Positions 43,714 to 52,128 of a stretch of DNA of 64,000 bases are shown in pieces (position 1 is the first letter of the stretch; the number at the start of each line of letters is the position of its first letter). The notes beneath the pieces are model-generated. The model saw only the letters and a list, made by a program, of their open reading frames with translations. It was not told the origin of the DNA and did not search any database. The position numbers were made by a program, and so were the translations under genes. The stretch covers positions 186,001-250,000 of the forward strand of contig CP134226.1 of NCBI GenBank assembly GCA_031655335.1, read 5' to 3'. The DNA is from Thalassospiraceae bacterium LMO-SO8 (GTDB taxonomy: Bacteria; Pseudomonadota; Alphaproteobacteria; Rhodospirillales; Casp-alpha2).

Positions 43714-45372
43714 TTAGGCACGCACGCCTTCGAGGAAGCGGTCGACCTGTGATTGCAGGGTCGCCGCCAGTTCCGAGAGCCCGTTGGCGGCGGCCTTGAC
43801 CTGATCCGCCGACTGGCCGGTTTCTTCCGAGGACTGGCGCACGTTGGCGATGTTCTGCGTCACCTGATCCGTTCCGGCCGAGGCTTCGTGCACGCTGCGC
43901 GAGATTTCCTGCGTCGCGACACCCTGTTCCTCGATGGCGGCGGCGATGGTCGCCGAGATCGTGTTGATCTCGTCGATGGTGGCACCGATGTTGCCGATGG
44001 CGCCGACGGACGAATTGGTCGCCTGCTGGATGCCCGCGATCTGCTGCGAGATTTCCTCGGTCGCCTTGGCGGTCTGGCTGGCCAGGTTCTTGACCTCCGA
44101 CGCGACGACCGCGAAGCCCTTGCCGGCGTCGCCGGCGCGGGCGGCCTCGATGGTGGCGTTCAGGGCCAACAGATTGGTCTGTTCGGCGATGTCGGTGATC
44201 AGGGTCACGACCTGGCCGACCTTGCCGACCGCTTCGGCGAGCCCGCTGACCTTTTCGTTGGCCATCTGGGATTCGTTGACCGCCTGGTTGGCGACTTCCG
44301 ACGCCTTCTGAACCTGACGGGCGATTTCCTCGATGGACGACGACAGCTCCTCCGTGGCCGAGGCGACCGAAGCCGTGTTGCGGCTGGCCTGTTCGGCCGC
44401 GGCGGCGACGCCGATCGCCTGTTCCGTCGCCTGGTTGGCGGCGGCGCTCATCATGGTCGCGGTGGTGTCCATCTCGCCGGCCGAATTGCCGACCGCCTTG
44501 ACGATCTCGCCGACCGAGGCGTCGAATTCGTCGGCCAGCCTCAGGGTCGCCTTGCGGCGGTCCTCCTCGGCCTTTTTCTCAAGCTCGACCTTTTCCTCTT
44601 CGAGCCGCTTGTTGCGCTCAAGCTCCGTGCGGAAAATCTTTACGGAGCCGATCATGCCGTCGACCTCTTTAACGAAGCTGGAAAGGTTCAGGTCGATCTC
44701 AAGGTTACCCTGAGCCAGGTCATTCATGCGCGACGACAGGTTTCTGAGCGCCTTGGACACGCTGCGGCCAACCAGGAAGCCGAAAGCGACGATCACGACG
44801 ATGATCCCCAGACCGATCCCGCCAAGCTGCGCAAGACGCCGATTATAGACCTCGTCGATATCGTCGAAATAGGCGCCGGTGCCGATGTACATGTTCATCT
44901 CGGGAACCGGATGGATGTAGGACACCTTGTCGAAGGTGTCGCCCTGGAAGCCCGGCTTGGGCCCCTTGTAACGGCTGAATCCGCCGCCGTTCTTGGCAAG
45001 TTCGTTGAACACCTCGCGCCGAGGCAGCTTCTTACACTTGCCCATCTTGGTCGGATCGACATGGGCCAGGGTGCAGAAATCGTAGGTGATGGCGAAGATG
45101 TAGTTGTTGCCATCGAAACGGACGCTTCGGATGGCGCTCAAGATGCGCTCCCTAGCCACTTCCGGCGTTTGTTCGTTGTTTTTCTGTTTGGCCAATTCGT
45201 GCCGGACAATGGCGTTAACGCCCAGGACGATCTGCTTAACCTTGTCCTGCCGGTCGTTCAGCATGGTGTCGCGCATGGTCGTGGCGCTGATGCCAGACAG
45301 CGTCGCGACCCCGATCAGGGCGATCAGGGCAAGCAGCAAAAAGACGTTGAACAGGGAGAGTTTGAATTTCAT
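43714..45372 (-). CDS. Methyl-accepting chemotaxis protein with Cache sensor
   Basis: A 552-residue chemoreceptor. The first membrane helix (residues about 5-27) is followed by a periplasmic single-Cache domain ([29 protein letters not shown]), a second helix near 195-215, HAMP, then the methyl-accepting signalling domain. Its hairpin tip reads [20 protein letters not shown]. The ligand is probably a small organic acid or similar, given the Cache type. ATG 45372 starts at [11 protein letters not shown]; an upstream open extension is Arg-rich and unlikely. The gap before it is AT-rich and holds its promoter. Confidence 0.94.
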   Translation of the reverse strand: MKFKLSLFNVFLLLALIALIGVATLSGISATTMRDTMLNDRQDKVKQIVLGVNAIVRHELAKQKNNEQTPEVARERILSAIRSVRFDGNNYIFAITYDFCTLAHVDPTKMGKCKKLPRREVFNELAKNGGGFSRYKGPKPGFQGDTFDKVSYIHPVPEMNMYIGTGAYFDDIDEVYNRRLAQLGGIGLGIIVVIVAFGFLVGRSVSKALRNLSSRMNDLAQGNLEIDLNLSSFVKEVDGMIGSVKIFRTELERNKRLEEEKVELEKKAEEDRRKATLRLADEFDASVGEIVKAVGNSAGEMDTTATMMSAAANQATEQAIGVAAAAEQASRNTASVASATEELSSSIEEIARQVQKASEVANQAVNESQMANEKVSGLAEAVGKVGQVVTLITDIAEQTNLLALNATIEAARAGDAGKGFAVVASEVKNLASQTAKATEEISQQIAGIQQATNSSVGAIGNIGATIDEINTISATIAAAIEEQGVATQEISRSVHEASAGTDQVTQNIANVRQSSEETGQSADQVKAAANGLSELAATLQSQVDRFLEGVRA

Positions 45373-45627
45373 GACGTCACCGTGGTTCTCGATAGTCCGC
45401 AGACGGCGCGGGCTGTCAGCCGGGAACAGCCGCACCGTCACGGATCGTTGTTTTTGGGCCGTCCAGGGTCTCCTCCCCCCCAATTCCGGGCGAAGCCGCA
45501 CGACGGGCTCGCGATACGCGAGTGACCGGGAGATTAGGGCGAATCGATGACGGTGGACACCTGTCCACAAGTATTGGTTTTTAATTTAAATGAGAAGTTA
45601 CTAATTATATATTAGATACAAATAGCA

Positions 45628-46179
45628 TCATTCGTTTTTCATGAATGTGCGGCTGCGCTGAAAGCGCGGCATCTCGACCGCGTCGGGGTCGATGGCTTCC
45701 GCGATGTTATAGGACACGATCCCGCCGGTCAGGCGCTTCAGTTCGTCGAAACTGACGGGAAACAGGCAATGGGGATGCCCGGCGGCGGCGAACAATTGGT
45801 CGAAACGGCGCAGACTGGCGTCGATGGCGATGGGCATGTCGTTGACCAGCCCCACGGGCGACACGCCGCCGATGGTGAAGCCGGTGACGTCCTTGACGCG
45901 CTGGGCCTGCGGCTTCGTGACCTTGCCTTCCAGGTTGAGAACCCGGGGCAGCGCCTCCGCATTGCAGGTATGGTCGCCGGCGACCAACGCCAGCACCGGC
46001 CTGTCGCCGATGCGGAAGGTCAGCGACTTGACGATCTGGCCCAGTTTGGCATCGACGGCGCGGGCGGCATCCTCGGCCGTCTTGGCCGTCGCGGTCAGTT
46101 CAATCACCCGGTCGCCCAGGCCCGCGGCCTTGAGCGCCGCAATGACCCGTTGCACCGATTTTTTGGTTTTGAACGCCAT
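45628..46179 (-). CDS. YbaK/EbsC-family aminoacyl-tRNA deacylase
   Basis: A 183-residue YbaK-fold trans-editing protein. The family hydrolyses mischarged tRNA, for example Cys-tRNA(Pro). The conserved lysine region is in LGQIVKSLTFRIGDRPVLAL, and GGVSPVGL and HCLFPVSFDELKRLTGG complete the pocket. Specificity within the family cannot be set from sequence. It precedes a GST gene on the same strand but as a separate function. Confidence 0.9.
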   Translation of the reverse strand: MAFKTKKSVQRVIAALKAAGLGDRVIELTATAKTAEDAARAVDAKLGQIVKSLTFRIGDRPVLALVAGDHTCNAEALPRVLNLEGKVTKPQAQRVKDVTGFTIGGVSPVGLVNDMPIAIDASLRRFDQLFAAAGHPHCLFPVSFDELKRLTGGIVSYNIAEAIDPDAVEMPRFQRSRTFMKNE

Positions 46180-46214
46180 GGCCGCCGCCCGCTCCCGTCT
46201 ATGTCTAGGGGCCG

Positions 46215-46847
46215 TCAGTTCGCGAACGGCACCGCCATTCCCTTCTGCACCGCCTCGCGCGCCGAGATTGTATCAAACCAGCGCTTCACGTTGGGATATT
46301 CGTTGAGGTCGACCTGGTGGCGTTCGTGGCGCGACACCCAGGGATACACCGCGATGTCGGCGATGGAATAGAAACCGCCGGCCAGGTATTCGGTTTCGTT
46401 CAGGCGGCGGTCGTTCATCACCATGTACAGGCGCTTGGTCTCATCGTGATAGCGCTTCTGACCGTAAGGCACGACTTCCGAGGGATTGAACAGGAAATGA
46501 TGGGCCTGGCCGAACATCGGCCCGACACCGCCCATCTGCCACATCAGCCATTCGAAGGTGGCGACGCGTTCGCGGCCGGACCGGGGCAACAGTTCGCTGC
46601 CGGTCTTTTCCGCCAGATAGATCAGAATCGCCCCCGTTTCGAACACCGAGATCGGCTTGCCGTCGGGACCGTCGGAATCGACGATCGCCGGAATGCGGTT
46701 ATTGGGCGAAATCTTCAGGAATTCGGGGGCGTGCTGTTCACCCTTGGAGATGTTCACCTGGTGGGTGGTGTATTCCAGGCCGACTTCTTCCAGCATGATG
46801 GACGCCTTGCGCCCGTTGGGCGTGGCCCAGGTATATAGGTCGATCAT
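46215..46847 (-). CDS. Glutathione S-transferase, Nu/YfcG-like
   Basis: A 210-residue GST with the thioredoxin-fold opening MIDLYTWATPNGRKASIMLEE, the Thr/Asn signature of Nu-class enzymes such as YfcG and YghU, and KISPNNRIPAIVD with the cis-Pro. FETGAILIYLAEKTG holds the glutathione-binding Glu-Thr. Nu-class enzymes act as disulfide-bond reductases using glutathione. The C-terminal helical domain is complete. Confidence 0.92.
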   Translation of the reverse strand: MIDLYTWATPNGRKASIMLEEVGLEYTTHQVNISKGEQHAPEFLKISPNNRIPAIVDSDGPDGKPISVFETGAILIYLAEKTGSELLPRSGRERVATFEWLMWQMGGVGPMFGQAHHFLFNPSEVVPYGQKRYHDETKRLYMVMNDRRLNETEYLAGGFYSIADIAVYPWVSRHERHQVDLNEYPNVKRWFDTISAREAVQKGMAVPFAN

Positions 46848-46942
46848 CGGGGATCCTCCTCCGTCATCGGCATTTGATCATTGCGCGCAAGCATAAGCGA
46901 ACGCCGGTTGCGGGCAAGGTTTTGCTTATCGTGCCGGGACAG

Positions 46943-47359
46943 TCAATTCGGCGGCGGCGGCAGGGCGCCGCTGTTCTCTTCGGTCACGGGCGACCATTCC
47001 TCGACAAAGGCGTCGATGGCCGCGATCGCCGGCTTGGCCGGGTCGCCGATCTTGCCCGCGCGCATGTAGATGATGGCCAGGGTGAGCGACGTCAGGGCGC
47101 GCTGATCGCGGCGCTTGCGGGCTTCGTTGTGCATGCGGCTCAGGTTGTCGAGGCCCCGTTTGAAACCATAGGCCTCATCCTTGCGGATGAATGTCTCAAG
47201 CGTGTAGTCGATGTCCTTGCGCAGGTCGGTGGCGACATCCTTGGCGATGGGGCCGTAATGTTCCTCGTTCAAGGCGTGCACGATATAGACCACGTCGCGG
47301 TTGAGGCGCTTGGCCTCGGCCTCGGGGCCGTAGAACATATTCCAGAGTCGCTTGATCAC
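46943..47359 (-). CDS. Unrecognised soluble helical protein
   Basis: About 138 residues from a GTG at 47359 (VIKRLWNMFYGPE); ATG 47338 is the next start. It is highly charged and mostly helical (FIRKDEAYGFKRGLDNLSRM, RALTSLTLAIIYMRAGKIGD) and ends in a Pro-rich ALPPPPN tail. No signal peptide or membrane helix. I do not recognise a family. Codon use and composition look coding, and the frame does not run antisense to another gene in this interval. The open frame continues upstream into the region opposite the TauE-type gene; that part is noise. Confidence 0.65.
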   Translation of the reverse strand: MIKRLWNMFYGPEAEAKRLNRDVVYIVHALNEEHYGPIAKDVATDLRKDIDYTLETFIRKDEAYGFKRGLDNLSRMHNEARKRRDQRALTSLTLAIIYMRAGKIGDPAKPAIAAIDAFVEEWSPVTEENSGALPPPPN

Positions 47360-47591
47360 GGACGGGCGTTCACTTTTCAATCTTAAAGGGTTTGCGATGG
47401 CAGACGCCGGGACAATACCCCCGTCCGGCCCCGTAAAACAACCGGAAGCCACATACTCGGCCCACGGCTTCACCGCGGAATGCTTCGGCGTCCGCCGAAA
47501 CGTTTCCAGCCAAGCACCACGGGATATTATGCTATCAGTGCCGTCCCGCAGAACACCCCGCCGCCGGCTTCCCAGGACCCCGCACAGCGCC

Positions 47592-48335
47592 ATGCCAGAA
47601 CCCCAGATTCTCGCCCTTGTCGGTGTCATTTTCCTGATTGCGGGCGGCGTGAAAGGCATCGTCGGCGTCGGCCTGCCGACCGTCGCCATGGGCCTGATGA
47701 CCGCCGTCATCGGCCTGCACGAGGCGGTGCAGCTGGTCGTCGTTCCGGCCCTGATAACCAACATCTGGCAAGGGGCCGTGGGCGGCAATTTCACCGTCCT
47801 GATCCGCCGCCTGTGGCCGATGTTGGCGGCGGCCTGCGTCGGGACTTGGTTCGGCGCGTCCTTGCTGGTGATCGTCGATGCCCATCTGCTATCGGGCTCC
47901 CTGGGAATTCTGCTCGCCGTCTATTCGATGTATTCCCTGATGACGCCGCAAATCCCGCCGCCCGGGCGTTGGGAAAAGCCGCTGGCCCCCCTTATCGGCT
48001 TTCTGGCCGGCGTGGCGACGGGCAGCGTCGCCTCGTTCACCATGCCGGGCGCGCTCTATCTTCAGGCGCTCGGCCTGACCCGTGACGAACTGGTCCAAGC
48101 CATGGGCATTGCCTTCACCATCGCGACGGCGGCCCAGGCGGTCAGCCTGACCGGCCATGGCATCATGACCACGGAATTAGGCCTGACCTCGGCCGCCGCC
48201 CTGATTCCGGCCGCCGCCGGAATGGCCGGCGGACAGATGATCCGCCGACGCATCCCCGCCGAGGCCTTCCGCCGGGTGTTCTTTTTCGGCCTACTTCTGC
48301 TTGGGGCCTATCTGGCCTTGCGGGCCTTCGCCTGA
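47592..48335 (+). CDS. TauE/SafE-family exporter
   Basis: A 247-residue membrane protein with about eight helices. It has the TauE/SafE pattern GGVKGIVGVGLPTVAMGLM near the start and the repeated motif LIGFLAGVATGSVASFTMPG. The family includes exporters of sulfite or sulfoacetate that work with sulfonate degradation; anion specificity here is unknown. ATG 47592 (MPEPQILAL) is chosen because upstream in-frame sequence has no helix and overlaps the opposite gene's start region. Confidence 0.9.
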   Translation: MPEPQILALVGVIFLIAGGVKGIVGVGLPTVAMGLMTAVIGLHEAVQLVVVPALITNIWQGAVGGNFTVLIRRLWPMLAAACVGTWFGASLLVIVDAHLLSGSLGILLAVYSMYSLMTPQIPPPGRWEKPLAPLIGFLAGVATGSVASFTMPGALYLQALGLTRDELVQAMGIAFTIATAAQAVSLTGHGIMTTELGLTSAAALIPAAAGMAGGQMIRRRIPAEAFRRVFFFGLLLLGAYLALRAFA

Positions 48336-48500
48336 CGACGGCGGATCACGGCGCCGACCCCCCCAAAAAAGCCGGAGCATAATCCACCCTTTTCTAACAT
48401 TTAACTTTCCGGGTCCGGAAAGACTGTGGCACTCTTGTATGCAAGAGGATCCGGGGACTTGGACGCTGGCGCCTGGGGATGCGCCGTTTGGAGATCTGAC

Positions 48501-49319
48501 ATGGTCAAAATCCGTTTTTCCGACGATTTCATCCGTCTGCCCGCTGTGGGCGTCATGGCATTGCTGATCGGCCTGAGCGCCGCCCATGCCGCCGAGCCCG
48601 CGAAGGAACAGGCCAACACCCCACCCGCGGAAATCAAGATGCAGTTCCACCAGCCCGCGGCCGACGCCAAGGACGACGACCCGCTGGAATCCATCAACCG
48701 CGTGACCTCGGAATTCAACAGCCTGTTCCGCGGTCTGGTTCTCGACCCCCTGATTTCGGGCTACAAGGCGGTGACGCCGGACGGCATGCAGGAAGCCATC
48801 GCGAACGCCGCCAGCAACCTGGCGGAACCGATCACCGCCGTGTCTTCGTTCCTGCAAGGCGACACGGACAACGCCGGCAACGCGACCAAGCGCTTCTTCG
48901 TCAATTCGACCATCGGCGTCGGCGGCCTGGGCGACCCGGCCACGGACATGGGCCTCCAGTCGCGGCCCGAGGATCTGGGCCAAGCCTTCGGCGCCGGCGG
49001 CATGGCACCGGGTCCGCACATCGTCCTGCCGATCCTGGGGCCGAGCAACCTGCGCGACGCCACGGGCGACATTCTGACCTCGATCGCCAACCCCCTGCCG
49101 CTCGTCGGTAAGGCGGCCCAGGGCACGGTGACCTACTCGGAGAACCGGGACACAATCAAGGCGGCGACCGCCAATTCGCTCGATCCCTACACCACGGAAA
49201 AGGCGCTGTACGAACAGCACCGTCAGTGGGAAGTGACCAACGGCGCGGTCAGCGCCCCGGCCGACGGCCCGACCCTGGCCGACGAAAGCCCGTCGCTCGC
49301 CACCAAGCCCGCGCGGTAA
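48501..49319 (+). CDS. mlaA: MlaA-family outer-membrane lipid asymmetry protein
   Basis: A 272-residue protein of the VacJ/MlaA family, which removes surface phospholipid from the outer membrane and passes it to MlaC. Signatures are DPLESINRVTSEFNSLFRGL, RFFVNSTIGVGGLGDPATDM, LGQAFGAGGMAPGPHIVLPI and LGPSNLRDATG. The signal peptide ends ..GLSAAHA and has no lipobox cysteine, unlike E. coli MlaA, which is a lipoprotein. ATG 48501 follows GGAGATC. No other mla genes adjoin. Confidence 0.9.
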   Translation: MVKIRFSDDFIRLPAVGVMALLIGLSAAHAAEPAKEQANTPPAEIKMQFHQPAADAKDDDPLESINRVTSEFNSLFRGLVLDPLISGYKAVTPDGMQEAIANAASNLAEPITAVSSFLQGDTDNAGNATKRFFVNSTIGVGGLGDPATDMGLQSRPEDLGQAFGAGGMAPGPHIVLPILGPSNLRDATGDILTSIANPLPLVGKAAQGTVTYSENRDTIKAATANSLDPYTTEKALYEQHRQWEVTNGAVSAPADGPTLADESPSLATKPAR

Positions 49320-49346
49320 CGCCGAAGCCGCCTCGCCCTCGGTCGT

Positions 49347-50066
49347 TCAGACCGGGACGTGCCCGATGCTGCCGCCGCCGCAGACGTATAACGTCTGTCC
49401 GGTGACATAGGACGCCGCCGGCGACAGCAGAAACGCGATCGGCCCCGCGATCTCCTCCGGCGTGCCGACCCGGGCAAGCGGAATCGACGCCAGAACGTCG
49501 GCAAGCTCCTTCGACCCGTCGGGATGATTTCCCTTGAACAGTTTGGTCGCGACGGGACCGGGCGCGATGCAATTGACCGTGATGCCGTCATGGGCCAGGT
49601 CCAGGGCCCAGCTTCGCGTCAGCCCGACCAGTGCCGCCTTGGTCGCCACATAGGGCGTGCGCACGGCACGACCGACGACGACCCGGCTGGCGATGTTGAC
49701 GATCCGGCCATTGCCGTCCGCCGCCCGCAGCCGGGGCAGCAAAAGCTGCGTGATCTGGACCACGGCGCGCAGGTTGACCTCGTAATGGGCGTCCATGTCC
49801 TCCAGCGTCACGGTGTCGATGGACCGTGCCCGCGACACGCCCGCGTTGTTGACCAGGCCGGTGACGGCGTGGCGTTCGGCGATTTCCGCGCCGACGGCCG
49901 CCAAGTTGGCGGAATCGGCGAAATCCACCTCATAGAATGTTCCGGGGAAGGTTTCCGGCGCGGTCCTGCCCGTGCCGACGACCTCATGGCCCTGATCCGC
50001 CAGCAACTGCGCGGTGGCCAGGCCGATGCCCCGGTTCGCCCCGGTGACGACTGTCGTCGCGTTCAT
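49347..50066 (-). CDS. SDR-family oxidoreductase
   Basis: A 239-residue short-chain dehydrogenase with an intact active site: TGANRGIG cofactor loop, LVNNAGVS, IVNIASRV (Ser) and the tetrad YVATK (Tyr and Lys). The C-terminal RVGTPEEIAGPIAFLLSPAA and VCGGGS resemble FabG-type dehydrogenases. ATG 50066 follows GGGAGAGC. It is divergent from an IclR regulator with a palindromic operator between them, so it is probably that regulator's target. Confidence 0.9.
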   Translation of the reverse strand: MNATTVVTGANRGIGLATAQLLADQGHEVVGTGRTAPETFPGTFYEVDFADSANLAAVGAEIAERHAVTGLVNNAGVSRARSIDTVTLEDMDAHYEVNLRAVVQITQLLLPRLRAADGNGRIVNIASRVVVGRAVRTPYVATKAALVGLTRSWALDLAHDGITVNCIAPGPVATKLFKGNHPDGSKELADVLASIPLARVGTPEEIAGPIAFLLSPAASYVTGQTLYVCGGGSIGHVPV

Positions 50067-50085
50067 TGATGCTCTCCCATAATCG

Positions 50086-50100
50086 TACCGCATAGCGGTA
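50086..50100. promoter_or_regulatory. IclR-type operator palindrome TACCGCATAGCGGTA
   Basis: TACCGC, ATA and GCGGTA form a perfect inverted repeat midway between the divergent SDR and IclR genes. A second copy of its left half, CGTACCGCATA, recurs at 50104-50114, 20 bp on, touching the IclR-side promoter. Two turns of spacing puts both on one DNA face. Confidence 0.65.
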
Positions 50101-50114
50101 TAGCGTACCGCATA

Positions 50115-50144
50115 TTGACACCGCAATTTGATATGAAGTTTAAT
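50115..50144 (+). promoter_or_regulatory. Predicted sigma70 promoter of the IclR gene
   Basis: TTGACA (50115-50120), 18 bp, TTTAAT (50139-50144). A perfect -35 and a good -10, directly next to the repeated operator half-site, which implies autoregulation. Confidence 0.55.
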
Positions 50145-50150
50145 CCCGGA

Positions 50151-51026
50151 ATGCAAACAAGAGTTCGACAAACGGACTCGCCTTGGGGATTGGAAACTTC
50201 TGTGAGCGACAGCTCGGACTCGGGCGCGGGCAAGGACCGCGCTTTCGTGAACGGATTGGCGCGGGGCCTTAAGGTCCTGGCGTCGTTCTCTCCGGAACAT
50301 AACCGGATGAGCCTTGGCGACTTGGCCAAGGCCACGAGCCTGCCGAAATCGACGATCGCCCGTCTGGTCCATACCCTGGTCGAAACCGGCTATATCTTCG
50401 TCTGCCCCGATTCCGGCCGCTACAGCCTGCACCCTAAGGTATTGACCCTGGGCTATCCGGTCATGGCGTCGATGGACAAACGCCTCGTCGCCCTGCCGAT
50501 GATGCAGGAACTGGCCGACTATTCGCGGGGCACGGTGTCGCTCGGCATCCGCGACGGGCTGTCCATGATCCTCATCGAACGCTCGCGCGACCGCACGGTG
50601 CGGGCGCTGCCCCTCGACATCGGCTCACGCATTCCCATGGAAACGACGTCCATGGGCCACGCCTATTTCGCGGCGGCGGAACCGGCCGAACAGAACGGCA
50701 TCCTCGACCAGTTCAAGACCCATGACCCGGCCCGGTTCAAGGATGTCGAGCGCACGTTGCGCGGTGCCGAGAAGGAATACGCGGAAAAGGGCTACTGCAC
50801 GGCCGTCGGCATCTGGGAAGACGACGTGAACGCCGTCGGCGTCGCCGTCACGTTGTCGAACGACGTTCTCGCGGCCTTCAACTGCGGCGGCCCGTCCTCG
50901 CGCATCACCGAGGATTCCCTGCCCGACCTGGGGGTCCGGCTGGCCGATCTGGCACGGCATTTCCAAACCGCCGACTGGGTCGGGCAATTGCCGCCCCGGC
51001 CCTATCGCGGCGTACAGCCCACCTAA
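50151..51026 (+). CDS. IclR-family transcriptional regulator
   Basis: About 291 residues. The winged helix is in MSLGDLAKATSLPKSTIARL, and the effector domain in GTVSLGIRDGLSMILIERS, PMETTSMGHAYFAA and YCTAVGIWEDDVNAVGVAV. The start is uncertain: ATG 50151 would be nearly leaderless given the predicted promoter, while GTG 50202 has GGGGATTGGAAAC upstream and starts just before the conserved region. It probably controls the divergent SDR and perhaps the TAXI-TRAP operon that starts 41 bp after it. Confidence 0.88.
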   Translation: MQTRVRQTDSPWGLETSVSDSSDSGAGKDRAFVNGLARGLKVLASFSPEHNRMSLGDLAKATSLPKSTIARLVHTLVETGYIFVCPDSGRYSLHPKVLTLGYPVMASMDKRLVALPMMQELADYSRGTVSLGIRDGLSMILIERSRDRTVRALPLDIGSRIPMETTSMGHAYFAAAEPAEQNGILDQFKTHDPARFKDVERTLRGAEKEYAEKGYCTAVGIWEDDVNAVGVAVTLSNDVLAAFNCGGPSSRITEDSLPDLGVRLADLARHFQTADWVGQLPPRPYRGVQPT

Positions 51027-51067
51027 CCAACCCAAACCACAAAACCACCATCAGGAGGAAACAACAC

Positions 51068-52048
51068 ATGCGTGACGTTGGACGACGAGATTTCATCAAA
51101 ATGGGAACCGGCCTGGCCTTGAGCTCGGCCCTGGTCCTGCCCGCGGCCCTGGCCCGCAAGGCCCATGCCGCGGCGGCCGCGCCGCAGTACCTGACCATGG
51201 TCGGCGGCGGCCAGGGCGGCGCCTGGTATCTGGGTGCCGCCGCCATCGCGGAGCTGAGCAAGAAGGTCTGGCCCGGCGTCGCCACCACCGTCACCCCGGG
51301 TGGCGGCATTTCCAACCTGAAGGGCGTCGGCGCCAAGAAGATCGAAGTCGGCTTCGCCTTCGCCATGGACGTCACCGCCGCCTACAAGGGCATGCTCAAG
51401 TTCGAAGGCAAGCCGATCCAGAATCTGCGCGCCCTGATGTCGACCAACGGCGCCTACCTGTCGACGGTCGCCAAGCCGGGTATCAAAAGCTATGCCGACC
51501 TGGCCGGCAAAAGCGCCGCCCCCGGCCGCGCCGGCATGACCGGCCTTGCCAGCTTCGAACGCATCGTCGCCCAGTTGGGCGTCGCCAAGGACATCAAGGT
51601 CGTGAACACCGGCTATGGCGAAATGTCCGCCCTGTTCCAGGACAACGTGGTGCAGTCCGCCACCGTCATCGGCTCCATCCCCCATCCGGTGGTCGATGAA
51701 ATTCTGTCCGTTTCCGAAGGCCACCTGCTGCCCGTCGACGACGCCGTCGCCGACGCCTTGGGCAAGGCCTTCAACTACGAGAAGGTCACCATCCCCGCCG
51801 GCACCTTTAAGGGCCAGGACAAGGATGTTCCGACCATCGGCTCCGTCACCCAGGTGACGACCTACGCCGAAATGCCCGACGAATGGGCCTACAACATCGT
51901 CAAGACGACCTGGGAAAACCGCAAGCGGATGGTCCAGGCGCACAAGGCCTACGGTGAATTCGGTGAAGAGATCGCCGTCAAGGGCGTGCGCATCCCGTTC
52001 CATCCCGGCGCCGCCCAGTACTGGAAGGAAATCGGCCTGTTGAAGTAG
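51068..52048 (+). CDS. TAXI-family TRAP solute-binding protein
   Basis: A 326-residue periplasmic binding protein with a twin-arginine-like leader (MRDVGRRDFIKMGTGLALSS). TAXI features are YLTMVGGGQGGAWYLGAAAI, VTPGGGISNLKGVGAKKIEV and VKTTWENRKRM near the end. TAXI proteins work with fused 4TM-12TM TRAP permeases, and one is encoded next. The ligand is unknown. ATG 51068 follows AGGAGGAAA, a strong ribosome-binding site. Confidence 0.93.
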   Translation: MRDVGRRDFIKMGTGLALSSALVLPAALARKAHAAAAAPQYLTMVGGGQGGAWYLGAAAIAELSKKVWPGVATTVTPGGGISNLKGVGAKKIEVGFAFAMDVTAAYKGMLKFEGKPIQNLRALMSTNGAYLSTVAKPGIKSYADLAGKSAAPGRAGMTGLASFERIVAQLGVAKDIKVVNTGYGEMSALFQDNVVQSATVIGSIPHPVVDEILSVSEGHLLPVDDAVADALGKAFNYEKVTIPAGTFKGQDKDVPTIGSVTQVTTYAEMPDEWAYNIVKTTWENRKRMVQAHKAYGEFGEEIAVKGVRIPFHPGAAQYWKEIGLLK

Positions 52049-52080
52049 GCCGCCGCCCGTTCCGTTTCTATCAACCTGAT

Positions 52081-52118
52081 CCCGCCTCCGCCTCCCCGTC
52101 ATGACGGGCGGAGGCGGG
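52081..52118. promoter_or_regulatory. Hairpin between TAXI protein and permease genes
   Basis: CCCGCCTCCG (52081-52090) pairs perfectly with CGGAGGCGGG (52109-52118). Inside, the palindrome CCCGTCATGACGGG (52095-52108) extends the stem after a 4-nt bulge. It ends 10 nt before the permease ATG, so it may protect the upstream message end and mask the downstream ribosome-binding site. Confidence 0.65.
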
Positions 52119-52128
52119 CGTTAGGAAA

